Part shown: positions 26,001 to 34,410 of the stretch, piece by piece
How the letters are laid out: each line of letters opens with the position of its first letter
How positions within the stretch are numbered: the first letter of the stretch is position 1
Notes under the pieces: model-generated
What the model was told of the DNA's origin: nothing
Database searches by the model: none
What the model saw: only the letters and a program-made list of their open reading frames with translations
Source of the DNA: a bacterium
GTDB lineage: Bacteria > Sumerlaeota > Sumerlaeia > SLMS01
Assembly: GCA_016125005.1 (NCBI GenBank)
Contig: WGMQ01000033.1
Location: 1 to 64,000, forward strand
DNA length: 64,000 nucleotides
Direction: 5' to 3'
Made by a program: the position numbers and the translations under genes

Positions 26001-27876
26001 CGACAACAACGCTCCGTACAGCTCCGAGACCAAGCTGATCCTCGAAGGCGGGACGCTGATCATCCGCGACACGCCGGAGAACATCCAGAAGGTCGAGCAG
26101 CTCCTGCAAGATCAGAACTTCATGAAGAACTTCTACTCGGACAAGCTGAGCGTTGCCACGTTCAACCTGACCCCGATTATTGAGTTCGACGAGAACCGCG
26201 AGATGGTCGACGCCTTCGCCGACCAGGTTCGTCAGGTGGTTGAGACCCTGCTCTACGCACGCGAAGGTCGTTCGAAGGCCGAGCGTGAAGGTCGCCGCAT
26301 TTGGTATGACTATGCGACCCTCCAGCTCACCATCACCGACTATCCGGATCGTCTGGCCGCGGTTCAGGACTACATCGAGTCCCTCCCGCAGATCCGCTCC
26401 CGCAAGCGTAGCAAGATCATCTTCCTCGACTGGGCCGCTGCTGGCGACCTCGTGGGCGATATCGAGTCCTTCCTCGGCATCGACGCGAGCGCCGGTCAGA
26501 GCAGTGCTGCCACGGGCAATCAGGTCACCAAGACCCTCCGCACCGAGCAGACCCTCGAATTCAACGGCGCCACGTTCCGCGTGAGCCGTGTGAACGAAAA
26601 CGACGCAGCCGACGACAACGACGACAGCGTTGAAATGATCGTCAGCACGAATACGACCAGCCAGGACCTCACGATTGAGGAGTTCCGCTCCGAGTTCGTG
26701 GACGACTTCCGCGTGGAAGCCGAGGACGTGAAGCCGTCGAGCACCCCCGGTGAAGGTCGTGCCCGCCTCAAGATCACCTACACCCCCGGCGGCGGAGGTG
26801 GCAGCACCGGTGAAGACGGCGTTGGCGGTGGCGGTGGTAACGTCGGAACCGGCGATGCCGCGCAGACCGCTCAGGATGCGGCTTCCCAGCGCGCACAGCT
26901 CCGCGAGGAGAGCGGCTTCTCGATCGTCCCGATCGAAAACCTCAACGCGATTTTCATCCAGTACGAGAACGCCGAGCAGCTCCGCGACGTCGAGTTCTGG
27001 GTCAAGACCCTCGACATCCCGGTCCTTCAGGTCTCTCTCGAAATCAAGTTCGTGGAAGTCGCCTCGAACAAGTCGAAGGAATGGAAGCCTGAGTTCAACA
27101 TCGGCGACCTGACCGACATCAGCATCTCCGACGACGTGCTCCGTTCCCGCTTCGCCAATGATCGCGACGAGTACGGATCGGCCTTCGAACCGCTGAACGA
27201 GTCGAGCGATTCTGCCAACCTGCTGAAGGGCACCACGGTATTCAACTACATCGTGTCGAGCGGCAACTCGCCGATCTCCCTCACCTTGCAGATGCTCGAA
27301 TCCCAGGGTGTCATCAACGTGGTCAACGGCCCGACGATCACCGTGCTGAACCAGCAGTCGGCCGACTTCACGATCACACGTGAGTTCGGTATCCGTCAGC
27401 CGACAGCGGGTTCGACCGGCAGCGACTCCTCGAACCTGACCGCGGTTGCCTCGCTCACCCCGATCCAGCTCACCATCGAGCCGACCGTGACCCGCGCGGG
27501 CAACATCACGCTCGACATCGACGTCGACGCCTACGACTTCGACCAGAACCTGGGCCAGACCTCGGCTCTCGGCGGCACCACGACGAACACCGGAACCGAC
27601 GCCGCGACGACCACGGCCACCTCGAGCCAGCAGGGTATCGTCAACGCTGGCGCAGGTGTTCTCCGGAAGGAGATCACCACCAACGCCCGTATCAAGGACG
27701 GCGGCACGGTGGTCCTCGGCGGCTGGCGTAACGAGCGCATTCAGGATCTCGAATCCGGCATCCCGATCCTGCGCGACATTCCGTTCATCGGCAAGCTCCT
27801 CTTCAACCGCACCCAGAAGGACGAGAGCAAGATCACGCTCCTCATCTTCCTCACCGGTCAGGTCATCCGCGACTAA
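23014..27876 (+). CDS. Giant secretin (PilQ/GspD family) with TPR, Lys/Ala-rich coiled-coil and Pro/Thr-rich regions
   Basis: A 1620-residue outer-membrane channel protein. After a signal peptide (cleavage near AQIPAQ) come TPR-like helical repeats (about residues 45-395), a highly charged Ala/Lys/Glu coiled coil (400-542), a TPK/PTP-rich linker (548-726) and another TPR-like segment (728-792). STN and NolW-type ring domains follow, and the secretin domain occupies the last 320 residues, with the hallmark VVLGGWRNERIQDLESGIPILRD in part and the closing IPFIGKLLF. The unusual N-terminal 800 residues could span the periplasm and bind peptidoglycan or replace PilP. A strong terminator follows, so the pilus cluster ends here. 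The opposite strand is also open for 1669 codons, which is a composition effect. Confidence 0.9.
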   Translation: MNRKSSQRLTTILGQMLVPPALVLGLAVATAQIPAQTTGQKTSQTDKKSTSGADKAKELIKQARTELKKNQFSAARETVAKARTADPKNPDLAKVEAEIAAAEKKAAAEKVSDQIDRLLDQADASRKAGKYDDALAKVGEALALNPKESEALKLRDRIQKEKTAALEKSVESAVKARIKAADDAIKLNNFELARRQEAEARTAAKGGFKSDLDSLAARIAKAESAYNAKRNEAQIKKLLATSEDQLKNNQFELARATANSVLQLDRQNRDASKLLSKIAAEEKEFAANRVQREAAEEVRKADALAKAGKTEEAIAAYKAILTKDPKSSAAQSGLKKAQSALAEQREDQAEALIAQGEAALKAKNYELAAQKAAEAKAIAPELSDVSKLERSIASAKAASVASASKQVATATPKAPDAKALAKEAEAKKEAEAAAAKAKAEADKKKAAEEAKAAELKKKADEAAAKEKAEADKKKAEADAKAAELKKKADEAAAKEKAEADKKKAEAAAKLKAEEEKAAAAAASLAAKEAAEKAKASAKSAQAAVAVTPSPTPTVKPTATPKPTPTVKPTPTPKPTKTPKPIKTPKPTPTPKPTKTPKPTPTLKPTPTPKVTPTPKATPVVTPVPTVVSTPAATPVATMTVVAPEATPLSPFVQPADTTNTRTPDMTTPVANAEATPLSPFLEPAGTPAPTPKAAAATPTPKATSTPKPTPTPKAASTPKPTPTPDLARQAEAQQQERRRRAESAYDEGVALYRQGELARARQRWADAKDIDPSFLKADSYLQNTEAEYNAFLAKQQDRKGFEAREAAALDKMNQPITFSTLDATSLTDFLSNLRLLTGSDGLNFVVIGEVKAKVEAAFDNQPLNKVLDETLLPMGLRWEREPGTNTVRIMPDLRTEVFTVLPDQLNTIESLIQQGVIPRLLYGMEGTPVLQGQEILVDPRSNIVILTDSEANLTKFRRFVEGLTGTVGTQLIFKSFEVDETKGPQIKSLLDAILAVDNNAPYSSETKLILEGGTLIIRDTPENIQKVEQLLQDQNFMKNFYSDKLSVATFNLTPIIEFDENREMVDAFADQVRQVVETLLYAREGRSKAEREGRRIWYDYATLQLTITDYPDRLAAVQDYIESLPQIRSRKRSKIIFLDWAAAGDLVGDIESFLGIDASAGQSSAATGNQVTKTLRTEQTLEFNGATFRVSRVNENDAADDNDDSVEMIVSTNTTSQDLTIEEFRSEFVDDFRVEAEDVKPSSTPGEGRARLKITYTPGGGGGSTGEDGVGGGGGNVGTGDAAQTAQDAASQRAQLREESGFSIVPIENLNAIFIQYENAEQLRDVEFWVKTLDIPVLQVSLEIKFVEVASNKSKEWKPEFNIGDLTDISISDDVLRSRFANDRDEYGSAFEPLNESSDSANLLKGTTVFNYIVSSGNSPISLTLQMLESQGVINVVNGPTITVLNQQSADFTITREFGIRQPTAGSTGSDSSNLTAVASLTPIQLTIEPTVTRAGNITLDIDVDAYDFDQNLGQTSALGGTTTNTGTDAATTTATSSQQGIVNAGAGVLRKEITTNARIKDGGTVVLGGWRNERIQDLESGIPILRDIPFIGKLLFNRTQKDESKITLLIFLTGQVIRD
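24361..24531 (+). repeat. Two tandem 84-base coding repeats (87-base period) in the secretin gene
   Basis: Copies at 24361-24444 and 24448-24531 are nearly identical and encode AKAAELKKKADEAAAKEKAE followed by DKKKAEA. The repeat builds a Lys/Ala/Glu coiled coil. Such repeats can change copy number by slippage or recombination. Confidence 0.8.
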
Positions 27877-27900
27877 CCGATTCACCATCGCTCAACACGA

Positions 27901-27937
27901 AACGCCCCGGAATCCACTTCCGGGGCGTTTCTCTTTT
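27901..27937 (+). terminator. Strong rho-independent terminator after the secretin gene
   Basis: Perfect 12-bp stem: AACGCCCCGGAA (27901-27912) and its reverse complement (27918-27929) around loop TCCAC, followed by TCTCTTTT. It lies 24 bases after the secretin stop and separates the pilus cluster from polA. Confidence 0.9.
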
Positions 27938-27998
27938 GCGCCCATGCGGTTCTGCTGCTCTATTGGCGCGAGCAAATTGGATCATGGGCGGTGAGTTG

Positions 27999-30689
27999 AT
28001 GGAGAACGAAGGTCGCAAACTGGTCCTGGTCGACGGTCACGCAACGGCGTTCCGCGCCTATCACGGCATGGGTGTCAACTTGTCGAACTCGAAGGGCGAG
28101 CCGACCGCGGCGGTGCTGGGCTTCCTGAATCTCTTCAACGCCGTGCGCAAGGCGACCGAACCCGAGTTCATCGCGGTTGTCTTCGACCCGCCCGGTGGCT
28201 CCTTCCGCAACGAGGTCTATCCTGAGTACAAGGCTCACCGCCCTCCCATGCCGGAGGAACTGCGCCAGCAGATGCGCCGCATCCGGGAGGCACTCGAGGC
28301 CATGCAGGTCCCTGTCCTGGAGATGTCCGGCTTCGAAGCCGACGACGTCATCGGCTCCCTGGCGGTTCGGGCGGTCGAGGCCGGTGGGACTGCACTTGTC
28401 TGCTCGGTCGACAAGGATCTGCTCCAAGTGGTGCGCCCCGGAATTCGCATCTGGCGCGAGCATCTCCAGACCCTGGAGGTGATGGACGAGGAAGCGGTCG
28501 TGCGTAAGCTCGGGGTTAGACCCGACCAAGTTGCGACCTATCTGGGTCTCGTGGGCGACTCGAGCGACAACATCCCCGGCGTGCCGGGCGTCGGCGCGAA
28601 GACTGCTGCCGCGTTGCTCCAAGAGTACGGCACACTGGAAGCCATCCTCGAGGCAGCCCCCGCCATTACCAAGAAGAAGCTCTCGGAGAATCTTCAGGCG
28701 TACGCCGACAAGGCGTTCCTGTCGCGCGACCTGGCGACCCTTCGGCTAGATTGCGTGCCCTCTCTGGATTGGGAGCAGTTCCGCTGGAGCTTTAAGCCGA
28801 GCCGCGCCATCCGTGAGTTCTATCGCGAGATGGAGTTCCAGTCGCTGCTCAAGGAACTGGGCGGGGAGACCATCGAGGAACGCACGACGGACTACGCCAC
28901 CATCCGCACGTCGGAGCAACTCGCCGCCGTGGTTGCTGGTATCCGCAAAGCGCGCCTCGCGGCCATCGATACCGAGACGACGGACCTCGATGTGCTCACG
29001 GCAGAACTGGTCGGCATCTCCCTCTCGTGGGGGCTCAACCAGGCCGTGTATATACCGGTTGGTCACCACGATACGAGCGGATCGCAACTCACCCTGGATG
29101 CAGTCCGCGACGCACTGAATGGGCTCTTCGACGATCCGTCGGTTCGTTGGGTGGCACACCACTGGGGATACGACTACAAGATCCTGCTTGGTGCGGGCTT
29201 CCACGCTCCGCGCGTCCACGGCGATACGATGATCGCATCGTACCTGGCCAATCCCGAGCGGCAGGGATCGAACCGGCTCAAGGACTTGGCGGTCCAGTGG
29301 CTCGGCATCCAGATGACGGAGATTCGCGAACTGATCGGCGGCGGAGACGACCTGATCTCGATGGCGAGCGTCACCGTGGAGGATTCCTCCCGTTACGCCT
29401 GTCAGGATGCGGATGCCACGCTCCAGCTTCATCACAAGCTGGAGGAGCAAATCCAGCGCAACGAACTGGATACCGTGTATAGACAAGTGGAGCTTCCCCT
29501 CTCCAACGTGCTATCGCACATGGAGTTGGAGGGCGTTCGTATAGACAGGCCGTGGTTCGCCGAGATGTCGCGCAAGGCAGAGTTCCAGCTTGATGAAATC
29601 GCCTCCGAAATCTACGGAATTGCGGGGAAAATCTTCAAGATCAATTCGCCCAAGCAGGTGGCCGAGCTCCTTTTCGAGGACCTCAAGCTCCCAAGCCAAA
29701 AGAAAGGAAAGTCGGGCGCGTATAGCACGGACGTGACGGTGCTCGAGTCAATCAGCCATCTCCACCCGCTACCAGCGAAGCTGCTCGAGTATAGACAGAT
29801 CGAGAAGCTGAAGGGCACCTACATCGATCCGCTTCCAACGATGATCCATCCGAAGACCGGGCGTGTGCACACGAGCTTCAACCAGACCGTCGCTGCGACC
29901 GGTCGACTCTCGTCATCGAATCCGAACCTGCAAAACATCCCGGTGCGCTCCGACGCAGGGAAGCTCATCCGGCAGGGGTTCATCCCGCGTGCAGAAGGCT
30001 GGAAGCTGATCGCCGCAGACTACTCGCAGATCGAGCTTCGCATCCTCGCTCATCTGAGCGGGGACGAGGCGCTGATCGAGGCCTTCACTTCCGGCGCGGA
30101 CGTCCATGCGATGACTGCCAGCCGCATCTTCGGCCTGCCGCTCGGCGAAGTGACGTCAGCCCAGCGCGGGCAGGCGAAGGCTATCAACTTCGGCATCATC
30201 TACGGTATGAGCGATTCGCGGCTGTCGCGCGACCTGGAGCTTTCGAAGAGCGATGCGAAGCGATTCATCGAGGACTATTTCCGCGTCTACTCCGGCGTTC
30301 ATCGCTTCATCGAATCGACGAAGGAGCAGGCAAAGCGCGATGGGTTCGTTTCCACGATTCTTGGGCGGCGTCGCTTCATCGCCGACATCGATTCGCGGAA
30401 CTTCTCCGCGCGGAGCTTCGCCGAACGCATCGCTGTCAACACGCCGATTCAAGGGACCAGCGCGGACATGATCAAGCTGGCAATGATCCGCGTCGACGAA
30501 CGAATCCGGCGCGAGAAGCTGGCCGGCCGGATGATCCTTCAAGTGCATGACGAACTCATCATCGACGCGCCGGAAAGTGAGGTCGAGGCCATGACCCGGA
30601 TCCTGCGCGAGGAGATGGCGGCGGCGTTGCCGCTGCGCGTTCCCATTGTGGTGGACGTGGCCGTGGGGAACAATTGGGCCGAGTGCTAA
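27999..30689 (+). CDS. polA: DNA polymerase I
   Basis: Repair and Okazaki-fragment polymerase, 896 residues. The N-terminal 270 residues are the 5'-3' flap exonuclease (LVDGHATAFRA, FEADDVIGSLA, GDSSDNIPGVPGVGAKTA). The 3'-5' proofreading domain appears intact: AIDTETTD, the HHWGYDYK segment and YACQDAD carry the DEDD acids. The polymerase domain has AADYSQIELR (motif A), QAKAINFGIIYG (motif B) and QVHDELI (motif C). I chose the ATG at 27999, with GGTGAG upstream, over more upstream in-frame ATGs at 27936 and 27984. Three copies of the GTATAGAC octamer fall within 320 bases of it, in two different reading registers. Confidence 0.96.
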   Translation: MENEGRKLVLVDGHATAFRAYHGMGVNLSNSKGEPTAAVLGFLNLFNAVRKATEPEFIAVVFDPPGGSFRNEVYPEYKAHRPPMPEELRQQMRRIREALEAMQVPVLEMSGFEADDVIGSLAVRAVEAGGTALVCSVDKDLLQVVRPGIRIWREHLQTLEVMDEEAVVRKLGVRPDQVATYLGLVGDSSDNIPGVPGVGAKTAAALLQEYGTLEAILEAAPAITKKKLSENLQAYADKAFLSRDLATLRLDCVPSLDWEQFRWSFKPSRAIREFYREMEFQSLLKELGGETIEERTTDYATIRTSEQLAAVVAGIRKARLAAIDTETTDLDVLTAELVGISLSWGLNQAVYIPVGHHDTSGSQLTLDAVRDALNGLFDDPSVRWVAHHWGYDYKILLGAGFHAPRVHGDTMIASYLANPERQGSNRLKDLAVQWLGIQMTEIRELIGGGDDLISMASVTVEDSSRYACQDADATLQLHHKLEEQIQRNELDTVYRQVELPLSNVLSHMELEGVRIDRPWFAEMSRKAEFQLDEIASEIYGIAGKIFKINSPKQVAELLFEDLKLPSQKKGKSGAYSTDVTVLESISHLHPLPAKLLEYRQIEKLKGTYIDPLPTMIHPKTGRVHTSFNQTVAATGRLSSSNPNLQNIPVRSDAGKLIRQGFIPRAEGWKLIAADYSQIELRILAHLSGDEALIEAFTSGADVHAMTASRIFGLPLGEVTSAQRGQAKAINFGIIYGMSDSRLSRDLELSKSDAKRFIEDYFRVYSGVHRFIESTKEQAKRDGFVSTILGRRRFIADIDSRNFSARSFAERIAVNTPIQGTSADMIKLAMIRVDERIRREKLAGRMILQVHDELIIDAPESEVEAMTRILREEMAAALPLRVPIVVDVAVGNNWAEC
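29477..29796 (+). repeat. Cluster of three GTATAGAC octamers inside polA
   Basis: Exact copies at 29477, 29539 and 29789, all in the same orientation. They encode VYRQ, RID and EYRQ, that is two different codon registers, using ATA or AGA codons. Near variants GTATATAC (29047) and GTATAGCA (29720) lie close by. Confidence 0.85.
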
Positions 30690-30713
30690 GTCCGATCTGG
30701 AAGGGAGAGGGCG

Positions 30714-33347
30714 ATGAGGAAGACACTCGAAACCAGGCTTCTCATGGGCTTGATAGCCGCGGTGCTCATCGCGGTCGTGTTGGTTCTGATGCTTCGGGGG
30801 CACAGTCCTGAGGTTGTGGTCGAGGCGGTGTCGTCGCAGCCCACGACCAAATCAACTCCTGTCCCGCCTCGCATCATCCGGGATCAAGGGACGCGCCCCA
30901 CGCCAGTGTCGATCATCGCGGGGTCGCGCGGAGAAGGCACCTTGGACGTGCCGCTGACGGTGCTGGAGGACCTCGACACCAGCACCGTCCTGGCGCTGGC
31001 CCTGTCCGCCGATGTGGATACCACGACGGTTCTTGGCCAGCAGTATCTGCTGACCAAAAAGGGGGAGTTGATCCCGCTTACCGCCGACCTGGCCGCGCAG
31101 CGTTTGGCTTCATTGGCAGCGACGCCTACCGACGCCGCCACCCAGTCCGGCGAGGACCAGTCTGCCAATGCGGGCGCTGGCGAGGAGGAGGGCGACGGCG
31201 AGAGCGGTGAAGGAGCGATTTCGGGAAAGGTGCAGCGGGGTTCGAATGCGATCCCCGACGCGGTGCTGACGCTCGTGGGAACGGACAACGCCGTATCCCG
31301 CAATGCGCAAACCTCGTCGGATGGTTCCTACCAGTTCTCCAATCTGCCGCTTGGCGCCTTCCGGCTGCTGCTGCAGGAACCGACCAGTCCCGACAACGTG
31401 CGCTCGGTGGCCCTTGGCAGCACGAACCTGAGCGAGGTCGTAAATTTCCAAATTCCCGACTATCCACCGGCCAGCGGCCGGGTGATCGAAAGCATGGGGA
31501 ATGGAATCGGCGAGGCGCGACTTGAGGTGAAGCAATCCGAGTCGCTGCGCGGCGCCGTCACTGCGAATGGCGAAGGATACTTCCAACTCTTTCCGCTCGA
31601 GCCGGGCACCTATCGTCTATACGCAACCGCCACCGGCTATCGGCCTGAGGAGGTTTCCTTCGTCATTCCTGAGAAGGACCTCCCGGAGGAGATCGATGTC
31701 GTCATGGAAGCCACTCCGACGATCGAGGGTGTCGTGACGAGCTCAAGTGGACCGGTTGCCGGTGCGTGGGTTGCGCTGTTCTCCACGGGCGCGACCAACG
31801 ATCCGCTCTCGCAGTACGGCACCATTTCGGCGGACGATCGTGGGCGTTTCAAGTTCTCGATTCCCGACTCGTTCCCAACGGGTGGGTTCCGCGTGGGAGC
31901 CTACCGTAGTGGTCTCGTTCCCGGGTATAGTCAGACACTGACAAGCGATTCGCAACTGACCGGCCTGAGTGTCTTCCTGGGGAACGGTTCGCAGGCGAGT
32001 GGGCGCGTGCTCGATGCAGACGACGCTCCCATTGATGGAGCATCGATCACGATCAGCAGCTCTTATCAAAACACCGGCGCCATCATGCAGCGTTTCAATG
32101 CGACCTATCCAAATGCAGTGGCTGCGAAAGACGGCACCTTTAGCATCTCCGGCATCGAGACCGGCCCCACCACTTTCGTCTTCGCTGCGGAGGGTTTCGT
32201 CTCGCTCGACAAGTCAGTGCCCCTTGCCGAGGGAACCAACGAACTCGGCGACATCTATCTCGAAAGCTCCGACGAGACGAAGGAAGGCCGCATTCACGGC
32301 CTCGTCGTGGATGAGCGCGGCAATGCGCTGGTTTCGCACAACATCTACCTCAAGCACGCGGACGGCCGGGGCTTCAGCGCACGCAGCGATAGCCGCGGGG
32401 GCTTCCGAGTCGATGACCTTCCCGAGGGTGTCTATACACTCTTCACCAATGGATCCATGCTGCGCGGCGATCTTTTCGTCACCATGGACCAGACCGTCGT
32501 GGACCTTCGGCCTGGCGAGCCGGAGGTGGTGGTGCTCTACGACTTCGCACAATCGGCACGCATCAAGGTCGTGGACAGTGCAGGCGAGGCCATCCGCACC
32601 TTCAAAGTCCGTGCATCGGTCTCGCGCACCGGAGCGAGCGGCTCGCTCGGCTATCCCCGCAAGCAGACGGCAGACTTCGAGCGGGTTCTTCAGACGACCG
32701 ACGGCACCGCGACGATCTCGACATTACTTGCCGGCGTGGCGAGTTTCACGATCACGGTCGACGGTGTCGGCGTGAAGGAGATCGCCGATGTAGCGATCAA
32801 CACGGGGCAGACCATCGATCTCGGCACGGTGCAGGTCGGGGAGGGGACGACCGCAACAGGGACCTGCTTGAGCGAGCAGGGGACTCCCATCTCGGGCGTG
32901 CTGGTGCGCATCACGCGGCCGTCCGGTTCCTCCGCCGCGCCGGTTTCCCTCAGTACCACGAGCAGTGGTTCGGGCCAGTGGAGCATCGCCGGTGTTCCCA
33001 GCGGCGACCTGGTCCTCGAGGCGAGTCGCGCGGGCTATGTGAAGCGGACGATGGCCTCCATCGATCCGACCGCGGGGCCGATCGTGGTGACGCTACAACA
33101 GGGCGCCATCGTGACCGGGCAAGTTCGCGACCCGCAGGGGCAACTCATGGAGGGCGTGGAAGTGACCGTCGGCGGTCTATCAATCTATACAAACGGCGAG
33201 GGCCGCTTCTACACTGATTCAACTCCCTCCGGCACCGTCACGGTCACGGTTCGCGACCCGAATGATCGCTATCGGGTTCAGCCGCTCAACGTTGAGCTGA
33301 CCCCGGGACAAACACTGGAGCTGAACCTTCAGATGGACCAGCGCTGA
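30714..33347 (+). CDS. Membrane-anchored protein with many carboxypeptidase-regulatory-like repeats
   Basis: An 877-residue protein with an N-terminal membrane anchor (residues 9-27, LMGLIAAVLIAVVLVLML) and no lipobox. A low-complexity acidic linker rich in Glu, Gly and Ser (about residues 140-165) precedes seven or more beta-sandwich repeats of the carboxypeptidase regulatory-like type, each with an LxxVTDAxG or GxVxSxxG start, GxFxxxxLPxGxY turn and similar endings (SNLPLGAFRL, FPLEPGTYRL, DDLPEGVYTL). No enzyme motif is visible. It follows polA by only 24 bases and may be co-transcribed, though a functional link is not obvious. It belongs to the same surface-protein class as the products at 3251, 47712 and probably 52542. 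Confidence 0.8.
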   Translation: MRKTLETRLLMGLIAAVLIAVVLVLMLRGHSPEVVVEAVSSQPTTKSTPVPPRIIRDQGTRPTPVSIIAGSRGEGTLDVPLTVLEDLDTSTVLALALSADVDTTTVLGQQYLLTKKGELIPLTADLAAQRLASLAATPTDAATQSGEDQSANAGAGEEEGDGESGEGAISGKVQRGSNAIPDAVLTLVGTDNAVSRNAQTSSDGSYQFSNLPLGAFRLLLQEPTSPDNVRSVALGSTNLSEVVNFQIPDYPPASGRVIESMGNGIGEARLEVKQSESLRGAVTANGEGYFQLFPLEPGTYRLYATATGYRPEEVSFVIPEKDLPEEIDVVMEATPTIEGVVTSSSGPVAGAWVALFSTGATNDPLSQYGTISADDRGRFKFSIPDSFPTGGFRVGAYRSGLVPGYSQTLTSDSQLTGLSVFLGNGSQASGRVLDADDAPIDGASITISSSYQNTGAIMQRFNATYPNAVAAKDGTFSISGIETGPTTFVFAAEGFVSLDKSVPLAEGTNELGDIYLESSDETKEGRIHGLVVDERGNALVSHNIYLKHADGRGFSARSDSRGGFRVDDLPEGVYTLFTNGSMLRGDLFVTMDQTVVDLRPGEPEVVVLYDFAQSARIKVVDSAGEAIRTFKVRASVSRTGASGSLGYPRKQTADFERVLQTTDGTATISTLLAGVASFTITVDGVGVKEIADVAINTGQTIDLGTVQVGEGTTATGTCLSEQGTPISGVLVRITRPSGSSAAPVSLSTTSSGSGQWSIAGVPSGDLVLEASRAGYVKRTMASIDPTAGPIVVTLQQGAIVTGQVRDPQGQLMEGVEVTVGGLSIYTNGEGRFYTDSTPSGTVTVTVRDPNDRYRVQPLNVELTPGQTLELNLQMDQR

Positions 33348-33496
33348 GGTTCCGATCACTCTAGTGTTTTCGTATTTTTTATTTTTCCTTGCATCGGGTT
33401 GGGCGGTGTGTTGCCATTTCGCGCCCTTCGGAATGGCGAATCGCGCCATAACCGAATCGCTCCACTCCGGTGGATTCTGCACAAGGAAACCTGTCG

Positions 33497-34408
33497 ATGA
33501 GCGCAAGCTACACGATGACCCACCTGAAGCAACTCGAGGCGGAGTCGATCCAGATCATCCGGGAGGTCGCCGCAGAGTTCGACAACCCGGTCATGCTCTA
33601 TTCGATCGGCAAGGACTCGATGGTGATGCTTCACCTGGCCCGCAAGGCCTTCTATCCGGCACCACCGCCTTTCCCCCTGATGCACATCAACACCACGTGG
33701 AAGTTCAGGGAGATGATCGAGTTCCGCGACAAGTATTGTCGCGACAACGGATTGAAGCTGATCGAGTACATCAACCACGAGGGCCTCAAGGCGGGCGCAA
33801 ATCCCTTCACCATGTCCTCCAACGTCTATACGGACATCATGAAGACCCAGGCGTTGCGGCAGGCACTCGACAAGTACGGCTTCGACGCGGCCTTCGGTGG
33901 GGCGCGCCGCGACGAGGAGAAGTCCCGCGCGAAGGAGCGCGTTTATTCCTTCCGTGACCGCAAGCACCAGTGGGACCCGAAGAACCAGCGACCCGAGCTT
34001 TGGAACATCTACAACGGTCGCGTGAACAAGGGTGAGTCGATCCGCGTCTTCCCGCTCAGCAACTGGACCGAGCTCGACATCTGGCAATACATCTACCTGG
34101 AAAATATCCCCATCGTCTCACTCTATTTCGCAAAGGAACGCCCGACCGTGTTCCACAACGGCACGCTGATCGTGGTCGACGACGATCGCTTCCAGTTCGC
34201 TCCGGGACAGAAGCCGGAGATGAAGATGGTCCGATTCCGCACGCTCGGCTGCTATACGCTGACCGGCGCCGTGGAGTCGACCGCCACCACGCTCCCCGAA
34301 ATCATCCAGGAGATGCTGCTGACCCGCGTCTCCGAGCGACAGGGCCGCGTCATCGACCATGACGAGAACGCCTCCATGGAAAAGAAGAAGCGCGAGGGGT
34401 ACTTCTGA
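33497..34408 (+). CDS. cysD: Sulfate adenylyltransferase subunit 2
   Basis: Small catalytic subunit of ATP sulfurylase, which forms adenosine 5'-phosphosulfate (APS) from ATP and sulfate. The 303-residue protein has the PP-loop motif [10 protein letters not shown], followed by the family segments [11 protein letters not shown] and [16 protein letters not shown]. The ATG at 33497 has AAGGAAAC seven bases upstream and gives the usual family length and N-terminus ([14 protein letters not shown]). It is followed two bases after its stop by cysNC, so both subunits are made from one message. The 149 bases upstream include a T-rich segment and a small GCCATT/AATGGC inverted repeat; no known riboswitch was recognised. 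Confidence 0.96.
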   Translation: MSASYTMTHLKQLEAESIQIIREVAAEFDNPVMLYSIGKDSMVMLHLARKAFYPAPPPFPLMHINTTWKFREMIEFRDKYCRDNGLKLIEYINHEGLKAGANPFTMSSNVYTDIMKTQALRQALDKYGFDAAFGGARRDEEKSRAKERVYSFRDRKHQWDPKNQRPELWNIYNGRVNKGESIRVFPLSNWTELDIWQYIYLENIPIVSLYFAKERPTVFHNGTLIVVDDDRFQFAPGQKPEMKMVRFRTLGCYTLTGAVESTATTLPEIIQEMLLTRVSERQGRVIDHDENASMEKKKREGYF

Positions 34409-34410
34409 CA

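Noticed and set aside
22879-27888. A 1669-codon open frame antisense to the secretin gene
   Set aside because: The sense frame carries convincing secretin, TPR and linker sequence. The antisense frame is open because high GC at third positions avoids stop codons; its product is Gly/Leu/Arg-rich without recognisable domains.
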